DNA of 64,000 nucleotides from UBA6107 sp964459385 (GTDB taxonomy: Bacteria > Chloroflexota > Anaerolineae > Anaerolineales > Anaerolineaceae): the NCBI GenBank assembly GCA_964459385.1, contig CAYWLG010000006.1:62001-126000 (forward strand), in the 5' to 3' direction. Under the pieces are notes generated by a model. That model did not search any database. It had not been told where the DNA came from and was given only the letters and a program-made list of their open reading frames with translations. Each line of letters opens with the position of its first letter. Position 1 is the first letter of the stretch. The position numbers and the translations under genes were made by a program. Positions 48,213 to 57,762 of the stretch are shown piece by piece.

Positions 48213-50462
48213 TTAGCCCGGTTTAAAGCGGTAGGCTTCCATGACATTGGGCAAATTCTCGATCTTTGTCAAGACGCGTGAGAGTTGTGCAATATCCGAG
48301 ATTTCCACCACCAGGTGCAGGTAGGCCAAATTGTGGGTTACATTCAGTTTGATGTCTTTCAGGTTGATGTTTTCGTCATTGAGCAAGGTAGAAATGTCGC
48401 CCATCAGCCCCTGACGGTCGTAGGCTTTGATCTGAATCTCGATCGGGAAGGTGTTTTGCGGTTCGCCCCAGCTTACTTTGACGACGCGTTCGCGGTCTTT
48501 CATGCGCAGCATATTGGGGCAGTCCTGACGGTGGATGGTGGCGCCGCGACCACGGGTGATGTAGCCCACGATCTCATCACCGGGGGCGGGTTTGCAGCAT
48601 TTGGCGTAGACGGTGAGGATGTTCTTCAAGCCAAGCACGGCAACGGCATTATTGTTGGCCGATTTTTGCGGCAGGGTGGGGCGCAGGTTGAGGAAGTTGT
48701 TGTCTTCTTTCTCTTCTTCAGAGAGCTTGTTGACGATGTGCCCCAGCGAAATATCGCCGCAGCCAACGCCCACATAAAGGTCATCCACGGTGCGGTAATC
48801 AAACCCCTTGGCCAGCACTTCGAGGTTATAGTCGGTGAGCCCCAGGCGGCGCATTTCACGGTCAAGGATGGCCTTGCCCTGGGTCAGATTTTGTTCGCGG
48901 TTTTGGTGCTTGAACCAGGCGCGGATCTTGGAGCGGGCGCGCTGGGTGTGCACCAGCCCCAGGTTGGGGTTGAGCCAGTCGCGCGAAGGGCCGCCCTGCT
49001 TGGCGGCGAGAATCTCTACCTGATCGCCGGTCTTGAGGTTGTAATCGAGGGTCACCAGTTTGCCGTTGATCTTGGCGCCTCGGCAGCGATTGCCCACCTC
49101 GGTATGCACGTGGTAGGCGAAGTCAATCGGGGTGGAACCGGCCGGCAGATCAATGATATCGCCGCGCGGAGTGAAGACATAAACGCGATCTTGAAAAACG
49201 TCCGTCTTCATGCCATCAACGAATTCATTGGCGTCTTGCACTTCCTGTCGCCAATCCATCAGTTTCTTCAGCCAGTTGATGCGCTGCTCAAACTGCTCAT
49301 CGCGCGGGCTCTTTTCTTTATAGCGCCAGTGGGCTGCAATACCATATTCGGCGTTCTGGTTCATCTCCGGGGTGCGAATTTGCACTTCAAGGGGTTTGCC
49401 ATCATCATAAATGATGGCGGTATGCAGCGACTGGTAGAAGTTGTCTTTGGGGGCGGCAATGTAATCGTCGAACTCGTTCGGGATGGGGCGCCAGTGAGTG
49501 TGAATGATGCCCAGCGCCGCATAGCAGGAAGGAATATCGGGCACGATCAGGCGCACGCCGCGCAGATCGCGTACCATTTCAAAAGGCTTCTGCTTTTCCA
49601 TCATCTTTCGATAGATGGAATAGATGTGCTTGCTGCGGCCGCTGATTTCGACCGAAATTCCAGCCTCATTGAGCATTTTGATGAGCAGGTCGATGATCGA
49701 CTGCATCTGACGTTCGCGCTCAGCGCGCGTCGCCGCCAGATTTTGGGCAATTTCTTTGTACTTATCGGGATTGGTGTAACGCAGACCAAGATCTTCGAGT
49801 TCCCATTTCAACTGCCAGATACCCAGACGGTTGGCAAGGGGGGCGAAGATGTCGAGGGTTTCCTGAGCGATGCGTTTGCGCTTGGCTTCGGGCATATAGC
49901 CCAGGGTGCGCATGTTGTGCAGGCGATCTGCCAGCTTGATGAGGATGACGCGAATGTCATCGCCCATCGCCAGAAAGGTCTTGCGCAGGGTCTCGTTGGC
50001 CAGGTCTTTGCGGCGATCACGGGCTACCTGCGAATCGAGCAGGGTCTCTTGTTCTTCTTTCTCTTTTTCGGCCACCTGGTCGAACATTTGGGCATCGTGC
50101 TGATCGGCACGCGAAACACGGGGCAGATGGGTCAGCTTGGTGACGCCATCCACCAACTGGGCCACCTCGTCGCCAAACTCGCGGCGCAGATCATTTAATG
50201 TAATGGGAGTGTCTTCAACTGTATCGTGCAGCAACCCAGCCGCTACCACGGCCGGCTGCACGTGCATCTCAGCCAGGATCATGGCCACGGCCACACAGTG
50301 GGTGATGTAGGGCTCGCCCGAGGCGCGTTTCTGCTCGCGATGCGCTTCTTCGGCATAGCGGTAAGCGTGCATGATGGTCTCTCGATCCACCACCGAATAA
50401 CTCTCTGGCAATGTCTCGATCAGGTTTTCAAGTAAGGGTGCGAGTTTCTCTGTGCTGACCAT
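48213..50462 (-). CDS. rel: Bifunctional (p)ppGpp synthetase/hydrolase RelA/SpoT
   Basis: 749 residues. HD hydrolase domain with HDTVEDT (79-85), synthetase domain (about 230-345; RDLRGVRLIVPDIPSCYAAL), TGS domain (about 395-460; VYVFTPRGDIIDLPAGSTPI), a conserved Cys/His region (about 610-650; CKPAPGDEIVGYITRGRGAT) and a C-terminal ACT domain (about 675-749). The HD residues look intact, so it is probably a bifunctional Rel, the stringent-response alarmone enzyme. It stands alone, with a TATAAT about 45 bases upstream. Confidence 0.94.
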   Translation of the reverse strand: MVSTEKLAPLLENLIETLPESYSVVDRETIMHAYRYAEEAHREQKRASGEPYITHCVAVAMILAEMHVQPAVVAAGLLHDTVEDTPITLNDLRREFGDEVAQLVDGVTKLTHLPRVSRADQHDAQMFDQVAEKEKEEQETLLDSQVARDRRKDLANETLRKTFLAMGDDIRVILIKLADRLHNMRTLGYMPEAKRKRIAQETLDIFAPLANRLGIWQLKWELEDLGLRYTNPDKYKEIAQNLAATRAERERQMQSIIDLLIKMLNEAGISVEISGRSKHIYSIYRKMMEKQKPFEMVRDLRGVRLIVPDIPSCYAALGIIHTHWRPIPNEFDDYIAAPKDNFYQSLHTAIIYDDGKPLEVQIRTPEMNQNAEYGIAAHWRYKEKSPRDEQFEQRINWLKKLMDWRQEVQDANEFVDGMKTDVFQDRVYVFTPRGDIIDLPAGSTPIDFAYHVHTEVGNRCRGAKINGKLVTLDYNLKTGDQVEILAAKQGGPSRDWLNPNLGLVHTQRARSKIRAWFKHQNREQNLTQGKAILDREMRRLGLTDYNLEVLAKGFDYRTVDDLYVGVGCGDISLGHIVNKLSEEEKEDNNFLNLRPTLPQKSANNNAVAVLGLKNILTVYAKCCKPAPGDEIVGYITRGRGATIHRQDCPNMLRMKDRERVVKVSWGEPQNTFPIEIQIKAYDRQGLMGDISTLLNDENINLKDIKLNVTHNLAYLHLVVEISDIAQLSRVLTKIENLPNVMEAYRFKPG

Positions 50463-50541
50463 ACGCCTTTTTTACCTTTGGGACATTCTACTTCATTATT
50501 ATATGAAAATTGACTGAGAATTGACTCAGGAATGTTAGAAA

Positions 50542-51201
50542 TTATCCTGACTGGGCGATCAGTTCGAGCGGATCCAATTCGGTGAATGAAGTGCAGACAC
50601 GGTCGGCCTGGCTGAGGTCAAGATGACCGGTGACGAAATTGGGGATGGCATAGCATTTCAGCCCGGCGGCCAGTGCAGCCTTGACACCGTTCAACGAGTC
50701 TTCAAACGCCAGTCCATTGGCGGGGTCAAGCCCTAAAGCCTCTGCCGCTTTCAGGTACAGCGCCGGGTCTGGTTTGACCTTATCGACGTCATCAGAGCAG
50801 ATCACGTGTTGGAAGTAGGGCAGCAGACCATGACTTTGCAAATGACCGTCCACCCACTCATGGCTAGAGCTGGATGCAACGGCCATTGGAATACTGTTTG
50901 CATAGGCTTTCTGGATGAACGCTTCCACGCCGGGCAAAAGCGGGGCGGTCTCGAGAATTTCGGCACAGCGCTTGAGCACACTGACTTCTGCCGTATCGGG
51001 GTTGACCTTGCCGCCGGTGATATCGGCCAAATGCTGGCTGGGGTTGTAACTTGAATAGTCGGTGCCGATGGTTTTGAGCCAGTTTTCAAAGGGCAGGGTG
51101 AACCCGAAACGTTCAAATTCCTGCTGCCAGGAGCGATAGTGGATGACCTCGGTATCTAAAATCAGTCCGTCGAAATCGAAGATAAAACCTTTAATCGTCA
51201 T
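50542..51201 (-). CDS. HAD-superfamily hydrolase (beta-phosphoglucomutase-like)
   Basis: 219 residues. HAD motif I FDFDGLILDTE, motif II VASSSSHEW, motif III/IV KPDPALYLKAAEALG and GLAFEDSLNGVKAALAAG. The cap and motif spacing are those of the PGMB/YcsE-like group. It may be a phosphatase or a sugar-phosphate mutase. Motif I DFDGLILDT is compatible with either. It stands alone between rel and the oxidoreductase genes. Confidence 0.87.
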   Translation of the reverse strand: MTIKGFIFDFDGLILDTEVIHYRSWQQEFERFGFTLPFENWLKTIGTDYSSYNPSQHLADITGGKVNPDTAEVSVLKRCAEILETAPLLPGVEAFIQKAYANSIPMAVASSSSHEWVDGHLQSHGLLPYFQHVICSDDVDKVKPDPALYLKAAEALGLDPANGLAFEDSLNGVKAALAAGLKCYAIPNFVTGHLDLSQADRVCTSFTELDPLELIAQSG

Positions 51202-51276
51202 TTACAAATCCAGGTATGCGAAGTGGGCAATAGAAGCTCTATTCTATCATCTTTGCGAAAAATCACAAACCTGGGG

Positions 51277-52437
51277 TTACTTGAGCAGTTCCTGACCTGA
51301 AAAAGAACGATCAGGGGCGATCAAGGGTTGGATGGCCTGGTCGGCAGCCGTCATCTGGTTCAACACCATGCGTGTGAGCAGCTCGCCGCTGGCCGGGCCG
51401 AGCATAAAGCCCTGGCCGCAGAAACCAATGCCGAGTAGAAAGTTCTCAAACTGCGGCGCCCAGCCGATGATCGGGAAGCCGTCCGGCGTCATCGGGTACA
51501 ATCCGCGCCAGGTGCGGCGCACCCGAATGTTGTTCAGGCGCGGCATCACCTCGATCATGCGCCGGGCTACCATTGGCAGAAAGCCGCTGGTCTCGTTAAC
51601 GTTATAGCCCCAGGCATTGGGGTCGGGTGTGATGCAGAAGATGATCTGGCCAGTGATATGTTGATAGAAGTAATAATTGGTCGAGCCAGGCGCGGGCCGA
51701 ATATCTACGATCATCGGGCCGAGAAAGCGGGCAACCGGTTCGGTGATAGCTGCCTCGTGCGAATCGGGCCGCACAGGAAAATCCACATCGGCCAGCTTGC
51801 CGATATCGGCGGCCCAGGCGCCGGCAGCGTTAAGTAACACCTTGCAGGCATATGAGTCATGGTCCGTGACTACGCCTGTAATTCGATCCCCGCTCCGCTT
51901 AATTTGCCTGACGGGTTCGTTAAAATGGAATTCAGCGCCCAGTTCCTGTGCTTTGCTGAAAAAGGCATGGTTGGCCAATAACGGCGAAGCACTGCCATCG
52001 CCGGGTGAGAAAGTGCCGCCCAGTAAACCTTCCGGGTTGATATCCGGCACGATCTTGCGATAATCGTCGGCATCATACCAGGCATTGGCAATACCGGCAT
52101 TTTCGTGGATTGGCAGCAGGTCTTTCAATATCTTTTCTTCTCGTTCCGTATAAGCTACATAAGAGTATCCGCAGGGATCCCATTCGATGTCAATGCCGTA
52201 AACCTCTTTGAAGGTGGAGAAGATCTCGATACTGCGCCGGCAGATCTGAATCTTGGCCGGGTCAGAATGGGTGGCACGAATGCCCCCGATGGCGCGTTTG
52301 TTGGAGCCCTGACCAACACTGTTCACCGATTCAAGCACCAGCACTTTGAGGCCCGCCTGTGCCATGTAGAAGGCTGCAGGAGCGCCCACCGAGCCGGCAC
52401 CGATGATTATGACGTCATAAACCGCGGCATTAGTCAT
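51277..52437 (-). CDS. FAD-dependent amino-acid/opine dehydrogenase subunit (DAO family)
   Basis: 386 residues from the ATG at 52437 (GAGGAGGG in front). FAD-binding dinucleotide fold VIIIGAGSVGAPAAFYMAQA at the N-terminus, and the C-terminal RTWRGLYPMTPDGFPIIGWA and NFLLGIGFCGQGFMLGPASG of the DAO/sarcosine-oxidase group. It overlaps the upstream three-cluster flavoprotein by eight bases. In HcnBC, D-hydroxyproline and dye-linked proline dehydrogenases, this kind of beta subunit pairs with such an alpha subunit. Substrate not determined. Confidence 0.85.
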   Translation of the reverse strand: MTNAAVYDVIIIGAGSVGAPAAFYMAQAGLKVLVLESVNSVGQGSNKRAIGGIRATHSDPAKIQICRRSIEIFSTFKEVYGIDIEWDPCGYSYVAYTEREEKILKDLLPIHENAGIANAWYDADDYRKIVPDINPEGLLGGTFSPGDGSASPLLANHAFFSKAQELGAEFHFNEPVRQIKRSGDRITGVVTDHDSYACKVLLNAAGAWAADIGKLADVDFPVRPDSHEAAITEPVARFLGPMIVDIRPAPGSTNYYFYQHITGQIIFCITPDPNAWGYNVNETSGFLPMVARRMIEVMPRLNNIRVRRTWRGLYPMTPDGFPIIGWAPQFENFLLGIGFCGQGFMLGPASGELLTRMVLNQMTAADQAIQPLIAPDRSFSGQELLK

Positions 52438-54538
52438 GGCTGCCCTCCTCATGCGTTTCTGAGTCGGATTCGCCGGCAAAGATTCCCAACGGAACCTCCA
52501 TGAAGATCGGGCGGCGCGAGGGATCGGTCACTTCATTAATGGGCACGTTTTCTTCGCGGAAGAGCCGCTGGATCAGGCTGGCGCAGGTCTTGGCACCACA
52601 ACTGCCCATGCAGGCGCGGGTGACGGTCTTGATCTCGTTGATGTCACGGTAGCCTTTGCGGATCAGGTCGCGGATCTCACCGGCTGTTACATGCTCACAG
52701 CGGCAAACGATGGTGTCATCGGTGACATGATGCACATACTGGTGCATGGGTTGGGTGATGGGGTCTTCTTGCACGCGGATGCCGGCGATGAGCGGAGCGA
52801 TGCCAAGCGGCGATTCCACCACCACGATGCGTGTGCGGTCGCTGCTGGGAATGGAATGTACGTCCGCCACTTCCAGATCGCCCAACGGATTGCCCTCAGT
52901 GTCCAGCACGGTGATGATGTCTTTGCTGGAGAGGGTCTCGCGTGAAAATTCATAGGGAATGGAAACCAATGGCAGTTCGGCATTGGCCCTGTAATCTACC
53001 AGCGTGATGGCCAACCCCGGGCAGCCGGCCACACAGCGTTCGCACACCTGACAGGAATAATTGTTGCCCACGAAAACCGGCACGGAGCGAATGTCTTTCT
53101 TGTTGACCGTGATCAGTCCGTTGGGGCAAAGCCCGGAGCATGGGTTGCAGGGAATCTCCTGGCTGCAGTGAAAGACCGGCACAACGCCTTCGGCCAGATC
53201 GGGCAACTGCTCCGTGAAGGTGTTGCCGGGGCGTGATTTAAGGATTTCGCCGGTCTTGATCCAAGATTCGGGTACCTCGCTGACGGTTTCACCCAGCGAA
53301 TGGGCAATCTCCAGACCGCGAATCTTGCCGGAGAAAATAGCGGCGGAGGCTTCGGCGATCTCTTCGGCGTCCCCAGCCACGAATGCCGGCAGGTTGAAGT
53401 CTTTGGCCTTGGTATAAAACTCATTCACTGGGTCAAGCCCCACGGCAATGAGAACTGCGTCACACTCAAAGGATCTTTCGCTGCCATCAATGGGTTTGAA
53501 GTTCTTGTCCACCTGGGCGATGGTCACCGATTCCACCTTTTCATCGCCATTGGCGCTCAAAATGGTGTGAGAGGTGTAGATCGGCACCCCCATGCGCACC
53601 AGTTTATCTTTGTGAACTTTATAGCCTCCGCACTTTGGCAGTACCTCGATCAGCCCCACTACGCCGATGCCCGCCTGAAGCGCATGGTAACCGGTGATCA
53701 GGCCCACGTTGCCGCCGCCCACGATGAAGAGCTTTTCGGCCGGGCGTACGAGATCGCGGTTGACCAGCGTTTGAAAGGCCCCGGCGCCATAGACCCCCGG
53801 CAGGGTGTTGCCTTTGAAGGCCAAAAACTTTTCTCTGGCACCGCTGGCCACCAGCAGTACATCCGGCTGGATCAAGACATATTTTTTGCCGTCTTTGAGT
53901 ACGCCCACTTTTTTGTCGCTGAATACGGCCAGCGCTGTGCTGCGTGCCCAAATGTCAATGGAAGGGTATTGACTTAATTCGCCTTCCAACTTGGTTGCGA
54001 TATCAATGCCGCGCGTCCCGGCATAAACGGCATCCATAGAGCCAAAAAACCGGTGGGTCTGTAAAACGAGCTTTCCTCCCAACCGGTGTTTGTCATCTAT
54101 CAGCAACGCATGTATGCCAAGTTTACCCAGTTCAATAGCGGCAGAAAGCCCGGCGGGGCCGCCGCCAATGATCAGCACGGGGATATGCAGTTCTTCGATG
54201 GGTTGGGTCTTGGCAGGCTGACTTATTTTGGGCAGTTCAGGCATTCCGTCATTTGGAAAGACGCGCATACCCTCCTGAACCAGTTCCATGCATGATTTCA
54301 CCGGTTTACCATCAGCGATGACCATGCACTGCGAGCATTGTCCATTGGCGCAAAAAATGCCCAGCGGTGAGTGGTCTTTATGGTGGTGACCAAAAACATG
54401 CACGCCGTTGGCAAACAGGGCAGCGGCAATCGTTTCACCCTGCTGGGCAAGAAACTCCTGGCCATTCCATTTAAATTTAATTGTGGGTCTATCGGGAATA
54501 GGAAGTATGGGGTGTTCGTCGATCCGGTAGTGAGTCAT
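52430..54538 (-). CDS. Fused flavoprotein with [2Fe-2S], FAD/NAD(P), [4Fe-4S] and BFD-like domains (alpha subunit)
   Basis: 702 residues. An N-terminal [2Fe-2S] domain (Cys run CANGQCSQC) like HcnA. A pyridine-nucleotide-disulfide oxidoreductase domain follows (VLIIGGGPAGLSAAIELGKL). Then come two [4Fe-4S]-like clusters (CSQEIPCNPCSGLCP and CQVCERCVAGCP), and a C-terminal BFD-like [2Fe-2S] domain (VCRCEHVTAGEIRDLIRKGY, ACMGSCGAKTC). This is a complete electron path in a single chain; in relatives the parts are split over HcnA, HcnB and small ferredoxins. With the next gene it should form an amino-acid, imino-acid or opine dehydrogenase delivering electrons to a quinone or ferredoxin. Confidence 0.85.
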   Translation of the reverse strand: MTHYRIDEHPILPIPDRPTIKFKWNGQEFLAQQGETIAAALFANGVHVFGHHHKDHSPLGIFCANGQCSQCMVIADGKPVKSCMELVQEGMRVFPNDGMPELPKISQPAKTQPIEELHIPVLIIGGGPAGLSAAIELGKLGIHALLIDDKHRLGGKLVLQTHRFFGSMDAVYAGTRGIDIATKLEGELSQYPSIDIWARSTALAVFSDKKVGVLKDGKKYVLIQPDVLLVASGAREKFLAFKGNTLPGVYGAGAFQTLVNRDLVRPAEKLFIVGGGNVGLITGYHALQAGIGVVGLIEVLPKCGGYKVHKDKLVRMGVPIYTSHTILSANGDEKVESVTIAQVDKNFKPIDGSERSFECDAVLIAVGLDPVNEFYTKAKDFNLPAFVAGDAEEIAEASAAIFSGKIRGLEIAHSLGETVSEVPESWIKTGEILKSRPGNTFTEQLPDLAEGVVPVFHCSQEIPCNPCSGLCPNGLITVNKKDIRSVPVFVGNNYSCQVCERCVAGCPGLAITLVDYRANAELPLVSIPYEFSRETLSSKDIITVLDTEGNPLGDLEVADVHSIPSSDRTRIVVVESPLGIAPLIAGIRVQEDPITQPMHQYVHHVTDDTIVCRCEHVTAGEIRDLIRKGYRDINEIKTVTRACMGSCGAKTCASLIQRLFREENVPINEVTDPSRRPIFMEVPLGIFAGESDSETHEEGSHD

Positions 54539-54718
54539 TTTTACCTTTACTAAGATGGAATGAGCTTACCGAACGAAGGTATTTTATCAAATAAACATCA
54601 AGTCGTGCATTGAATTTAGTCCTCAAAATAAGTACTAGTGTCATATAATTTAATTACGTTTTGTTCTTCTAGTGATAAAATAGTGAAATTATTTTCAGAA
54701 GACTGAATTGGAGGCATT

Positions 54719-55687
54719 ATGAGAAAAATTGCTGTTTTAACCAGTGGTGGTGATGCCCCCGGTATGAATGCTGCCATTCGAGCTGTTGTCCGTAAAGGGG
54801 TTGCCAATGGGCTGGAAGTCTTTGGCATCAAGGGAGGGTACGAAGGACTGATCAATGGCATTTTCACACCAATGGGAACGCGAGACGTTGGTGGGATCAT
54901 GCAACGGGGTGGAACGATTTTGGGCAGCGCACGCTGCCCGGAATTTAAGACCGAAAAAGGCCAGTTGCGCGCCATTCGTTCGCTCAACGAGGCTGGCATT
55001 GAGGGTCTGGTCGTGATCGGCGGGAATGGCTCACAGACAGGGAATTATGCGCTGCATAAATTGGGCTTCCCGGTGGTCGGGATCGCCTCGACCATCGATA
55101 ACGATCTGGTGGGGTCTGACACCACCATCGGTGTGGATACCGCTTTGAATATTGCTCTGGAAGCGATCGATCGCTTGAAGACCACGGCTTCTTCGCACCA
55201 GCGCGCCTTTTTGATCGAGGTCATGGGCCGCGATTGTGGTTACCTGGCTTTGATGGCCGCCATCGCCGGCGGGGCGGAGTACGTGGTACTGCCTGAAGTC
55301 GAGACCGACCCCGAAAAGATCGCTGAAACGCTTTCGGCGGCTTATGAAAAGGGCAAGTCTCACGCCATCATCGTGGTGGCTGAAGGGGCCAAGTACAACG
55401 CAACCGCACTGGATGCTTATTTTACCGAGCATCGAGATCGCCTGGGCTTTGACCTGCGTGTGACCATTATCGGCCATGTTCAACGCGGTGGCGTGCCCAG
55501 TGCCGTGGATCGAATTCTGGCCAGCCGTTTGGGCGCAGCCGCAGTGGAGCAGATGGTACAGGGAAACTACGGCGTTTTGGTCGGTGAGGTGAAAGGCGAT
55601 ATCGTCGTCACCCCGCTCGAAAAGGTGGTGAACACGCACAAGCCGCTTGACCAGGCTTACCTTGATCTGGCAAGAGTTCTTGACTGA
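54719..55687 (+). CDS. pfkA: 6-phosphofructokinase
   Basis: 322 residues. Glycolytic kinase: GGDAPGMNAAIRAVV (nucleotide loop), TIDNDLVGSDTTIG with the catalytic Asp, SSHQRAFLIEVMGRDCG, GHVQRGGVPSAVDRILASRLG. The position of Asp103 of E. coli PfkA reads Asn here (VVIGGNGSQTG), while the next residue is Gly, typical of ATP-using enzymes. It has a TATAAT (about 54644) and GGAGG. A strong terminator follows. Confidence 0.92.
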   Translation: MRKIAVLTSGGDAPGMNAAIRAVVRKGVANGLEVFGIKGGYEGLINGIFTPMGTRDVGGIMQRGGTILGSARCPEFKTEKGQLRAIRSLNEAGIEGLVVIGGNGSQTGNYALHKLGFPVVGIASTIDNDLVGSDTTIGVDTALNIALEAIDRLKTTASSHQRAFLIEVMGRDCGYLALMAAIAGGAEYVVLPEVETDPEKIAETLSAAYEKGKSHAIIVVAEGAKYNATALDAYFTEHRDRLGFDLRVTIIGHVQRGGVPSAVDRILASRLGAAAVEQMVQGNYGVLVGEVKGDIVVTPLEKVVNTHKPLDQAYLDLARVLD

Positions 55688-55696
55688 TGAATTACC

Positions 55697-55728
55697 AAAA
55701 AGAGATGGCGTTCGCCATCTCTTTTTTT
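55697..55728 (+). terminator. Bidirectional terminator after pfkA
   Basis: A perfect hairpin (arms AAAAAGAGATGGC and complement, GTTC loop) flanked by A and T runs. It serves pfkA and the convergent epimerase. Confidence 0.9.
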
Positions 55729-55734
55729 ACTCTT

Positions 55735-56769
55735 TTAGAAGAATATCTTGGCCAGCTTGAGGGCCTTTTGCTTCCAGGGCACACGGTGTGAAACGCCGGT
55801 GGCGCCACTGAAGCTGTCTTTGTTGGCCAGATACCACTCATAATTTCGCAGCATGGCCTGTTTGTTTGAGTATTTCGGGGCGTACCCCAACACTTTTTGG
55901 GCTTTCTCGATCGAAACAAAGGAGTCTTTTGAAGCGGTCTCATATACCCAGGGGTAAAGCGGAGAAAGCTTGAGAAAATCGAGCACACGCAGTGCAGCGA
56001 TCACCGGGCCGGCCGGGAAGGGGACGATCTTCTTGCCAAAGCCGGCAGCGTCGAGCACAGCCTGGTAATCTTCTTTCATGGTGGTATATTCAGCGGCCCC
56101 GATATTGAAGGTGTCGTTCACTTTGTCTGCCGGCAAAGAGATGCAAGCCTCAATAGCCGAACAGAGGTCTTCCACATCCAGAAGCTGGTAGCGGTTATTA
56201 CCCGAACCGATCATCGGGAAGCCTTTCGCGTCGCTGGCCCATTCATAGAAAATGGCGAAGACACCCAAGCGTTCCGGGCCGACAAAGGATTTCGGGCGGA
56301 TGACGGGCACGCTCATGCGGTCACTGAACTCGCGGCAGATAGATTCGGCTTTAACCTTTGCCTCACCGTAAGGGCCAACGCCATCCACAGGGTCGGTCTC
56401 GAAAAGGGGATGGTGGTCGGGTACGCCATAAACTGCGGTGGAGGAAATATGAATGAAGCGTTTGGCACCGTAGGCAGCCGCCTGTTCGAGCACATTACGG
56501 GTGCCGACGATATCGGTGGTGTAAATGTCTTCAGGAGAATAGAGGGGTAAAGCCGCAGCAGTATGGACGATCACATCTGCATCTTTCATGCTCTTCTTCA
56601 AGGCTTCTTTATCGCGGATATCGCCCTGCAAGAAGTCGATCTTGTCCCTCTCGGGGTAATCGAAGTCTACCAGGTCGATACCGGCAATATCCGTATAGCC
56701 GTGGGCGAGCAGGTAACGCACCAGGTTGATACTCAGAAAGCCGCTGATACCTGTGATGTAAATTTTCAT
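55735..56769 (-). CDS. NAD-dependent epimerase/dehydratase family protein
   Basis: 344 residues from the ATG at 56769 (AGGAG in front). Extended SDR: ITGISGFLSINLVRYLLAHG cofactor loop, HISSTAVYG and the Tyr-x-x-x-Lys YGEAKVKAE. Relatives are UDP-glucose 4-epimerase and dTDP-glucose dehydratases; the sugar is not predictable. The frame is open upstream to 56979, but that part covers the tRNA-Asp, so it is rejected. Confidence 0.85.
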   Translation of the reverse strand: MKIYITGISGFLSINLVRYLLAHGYTDIAGIDLVDFDYPERDKIDFLQGDIRDKEALKKSMKDADVIVHTAAALPLYSPEDIYTTDIVGTRNVLEQAAAYGAKRFIHISSTAVYGVPDHHPLFETDPVDGVGPYGEAKVKAESICREFSDRMSVPVIRPKSFVGPERLGVFAIFYEWASDAKGFPMIGSGNNRYQLLDVEDLCSAIEACISLPADKVNDTFNIGAAEYTTMKEDYQAVLDAAGFGKKIVPFPAGPVIAALRVLDFLKLSPLYPWVYETASKDSFVSIEKAQKVLGYAPKYSNKQAMLRNYEWYLANKDSFSGATGVSHRVPWKQKALKLAKIFF

Positions 56770-56828
56770 TTGCAACTCCTTTGGTGTAATTCGTAGATCG
56801 AAACAATTATAAACCTTGTAGACAACAA

Positions 56829-56856
56829 AAAATCTGCACGGATTGTGCAGATTTTT
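56829..56856 (-). terminator. tRNA-Asp terminator
   Basis: An 11-pair perfect stem (56829-56839 with 56845-56855), 5-base loop, T-tract on the minus strand, just downstream of the tRNA. Confidence 0.85.
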
Positions 56857-56866
56857 ATGGTTCAGG

Positions 56867-56939
56867 CGGGAGCGACGGGGTTCGAACCCGCGATCTCGGC
56901 CTTGACAGGGCCGCATGTTAGCCGCTACACCACGCCCCC
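56867..56939 (-). tRNA. tRNA-Asp (anticodon GTC)
   Basis: 73 bases, no encoded CCA. Acceptor GGGGGCG pairs with CGCTCCC (one G-T); the anticodon loop CTGTCAA carries GTC; the T-loop TTCGAAC is normal. It reads GAC and GAT. Confidence 0.93.
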
Positions 56940-57006
56940 GAACGACCAATAGTTTATCATATGGGGTTGTAGCCGTCAAGGAAACTGCACAGTAAATAAA
57001 GAGGAA

Positions 57007-57759
57007 TTAATCGAGAATTTTTAGCGAACGCCCTTCGAATGAATGGACAGCCAGTTTGATCTCGGCAAAGGTGGGCGCAGCCAGGGTGAATTCGTTGACG
57101 CCCAGTAGTTCATCCAGACGGTGGGCATCTCCGCCTTTTAACAGCGTGTAGCCAAATAGCTGTGGAAATTTCTGAACCGCCTCTTTGGAATTCAGGTGTC
57201 TGGAAATTTCAACGGCGGACAGGGGGATATCCTGTGGGATAAAGCCCAGGTTTTCGAGCAGGCCGAAAGCTTTGCGATTGACGTGGGCTGGGATGAAAAT
57301 GCCACCCATCTCATTAACAAAGCGCCAGGCCTGGGTGAGGGTCATTTCAGTGGAAAGTATCAACAACTGTTCTTCGCGGCGGATAAAATCACCGGTTTCA
57401 TCCACCACAAATTGTTCGCCAAAATGATCCGGGTCGTTTTTCAGGGGAGGAAGCGCCTGAGAGACGATCTTCTGAAAGATCTCTGCCTGGCTGGTGTCTT
57501 CAAAGATGCAAAGGGAATGCACTTCTTCGACGGTCTGCAATTCCATGCCGGCCAGGACGACCAAAGCGGTGCCTTCTGCGGCTTTTTGAACGGCCCGAAT
57601 GTTGGCTGTGGCATTGTGGTCGGTAATGGCCAGAATGTCAATTCCGTTGTCGAGTGCCTGCTGCACAATAAGCGGTGGAATCATTTCCACTTCTGCGCAG
57701 GGCGAAAGCACTGTATGGACGTGCAGTTCTGCACGATAAGGTTTTAGCTGGTCTGGCAC
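57007..57759 (-). CDS. PHP-domain protein
   Basis: 250 residues. PHP metal motif ELHVHTVLSPCAEVEMIPPL, DILAITDHNATAN and GGDAHRLDEL, a putative phosphoesterase. It is the last gene of a four-gene operon with two DRTGG-like proteins and a CBS-HATPase protein, three bases after the previous gene. Similar sets precede [FeFe]-hydrogenase operons in anaerobes, but no hydrogenase gene is in view here. Confidence 0.83.
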   Translation of the reverse strand: MPDQLKPYRAELHVHTVLSPCAEVEMIPPLIVQQALDNGIDILAITDHNATANIRAVQKAAEGTALVVLAGMELQTVEEVHSLCIFEDTSQAEIFQKIVSQALPPLKNDPDHFGEQFVVDETGDFIRREEQLLILSTEMTLTQAWRFVNEMGGIFIPAHVNRKAFGLLENLGFIPQDIPLSAVEISRHLNSKEAVQKFPQLFGYTLLKGGDAHRLDELLGVNEFTLAAPTFAEIKLAVHSFEGRSLKILD

Positions 57760-57762
57760 AAT

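Noticed and set aside
48285..50198. Long plus-strand open frame of 637 codons opposite the RelA/SpoT gene
   Set aside because: It lies antisense to a complete, motif-bearing rel gene. Its composition is that of a mirrored GC-rich coding frame and it has no recognisable domain.
56770..56979. N-terminal extension of the epimerase
   Set aside because: It crosses the tRNA-Asp and its terminator; the ATG at 56769 has a good ribosome site.
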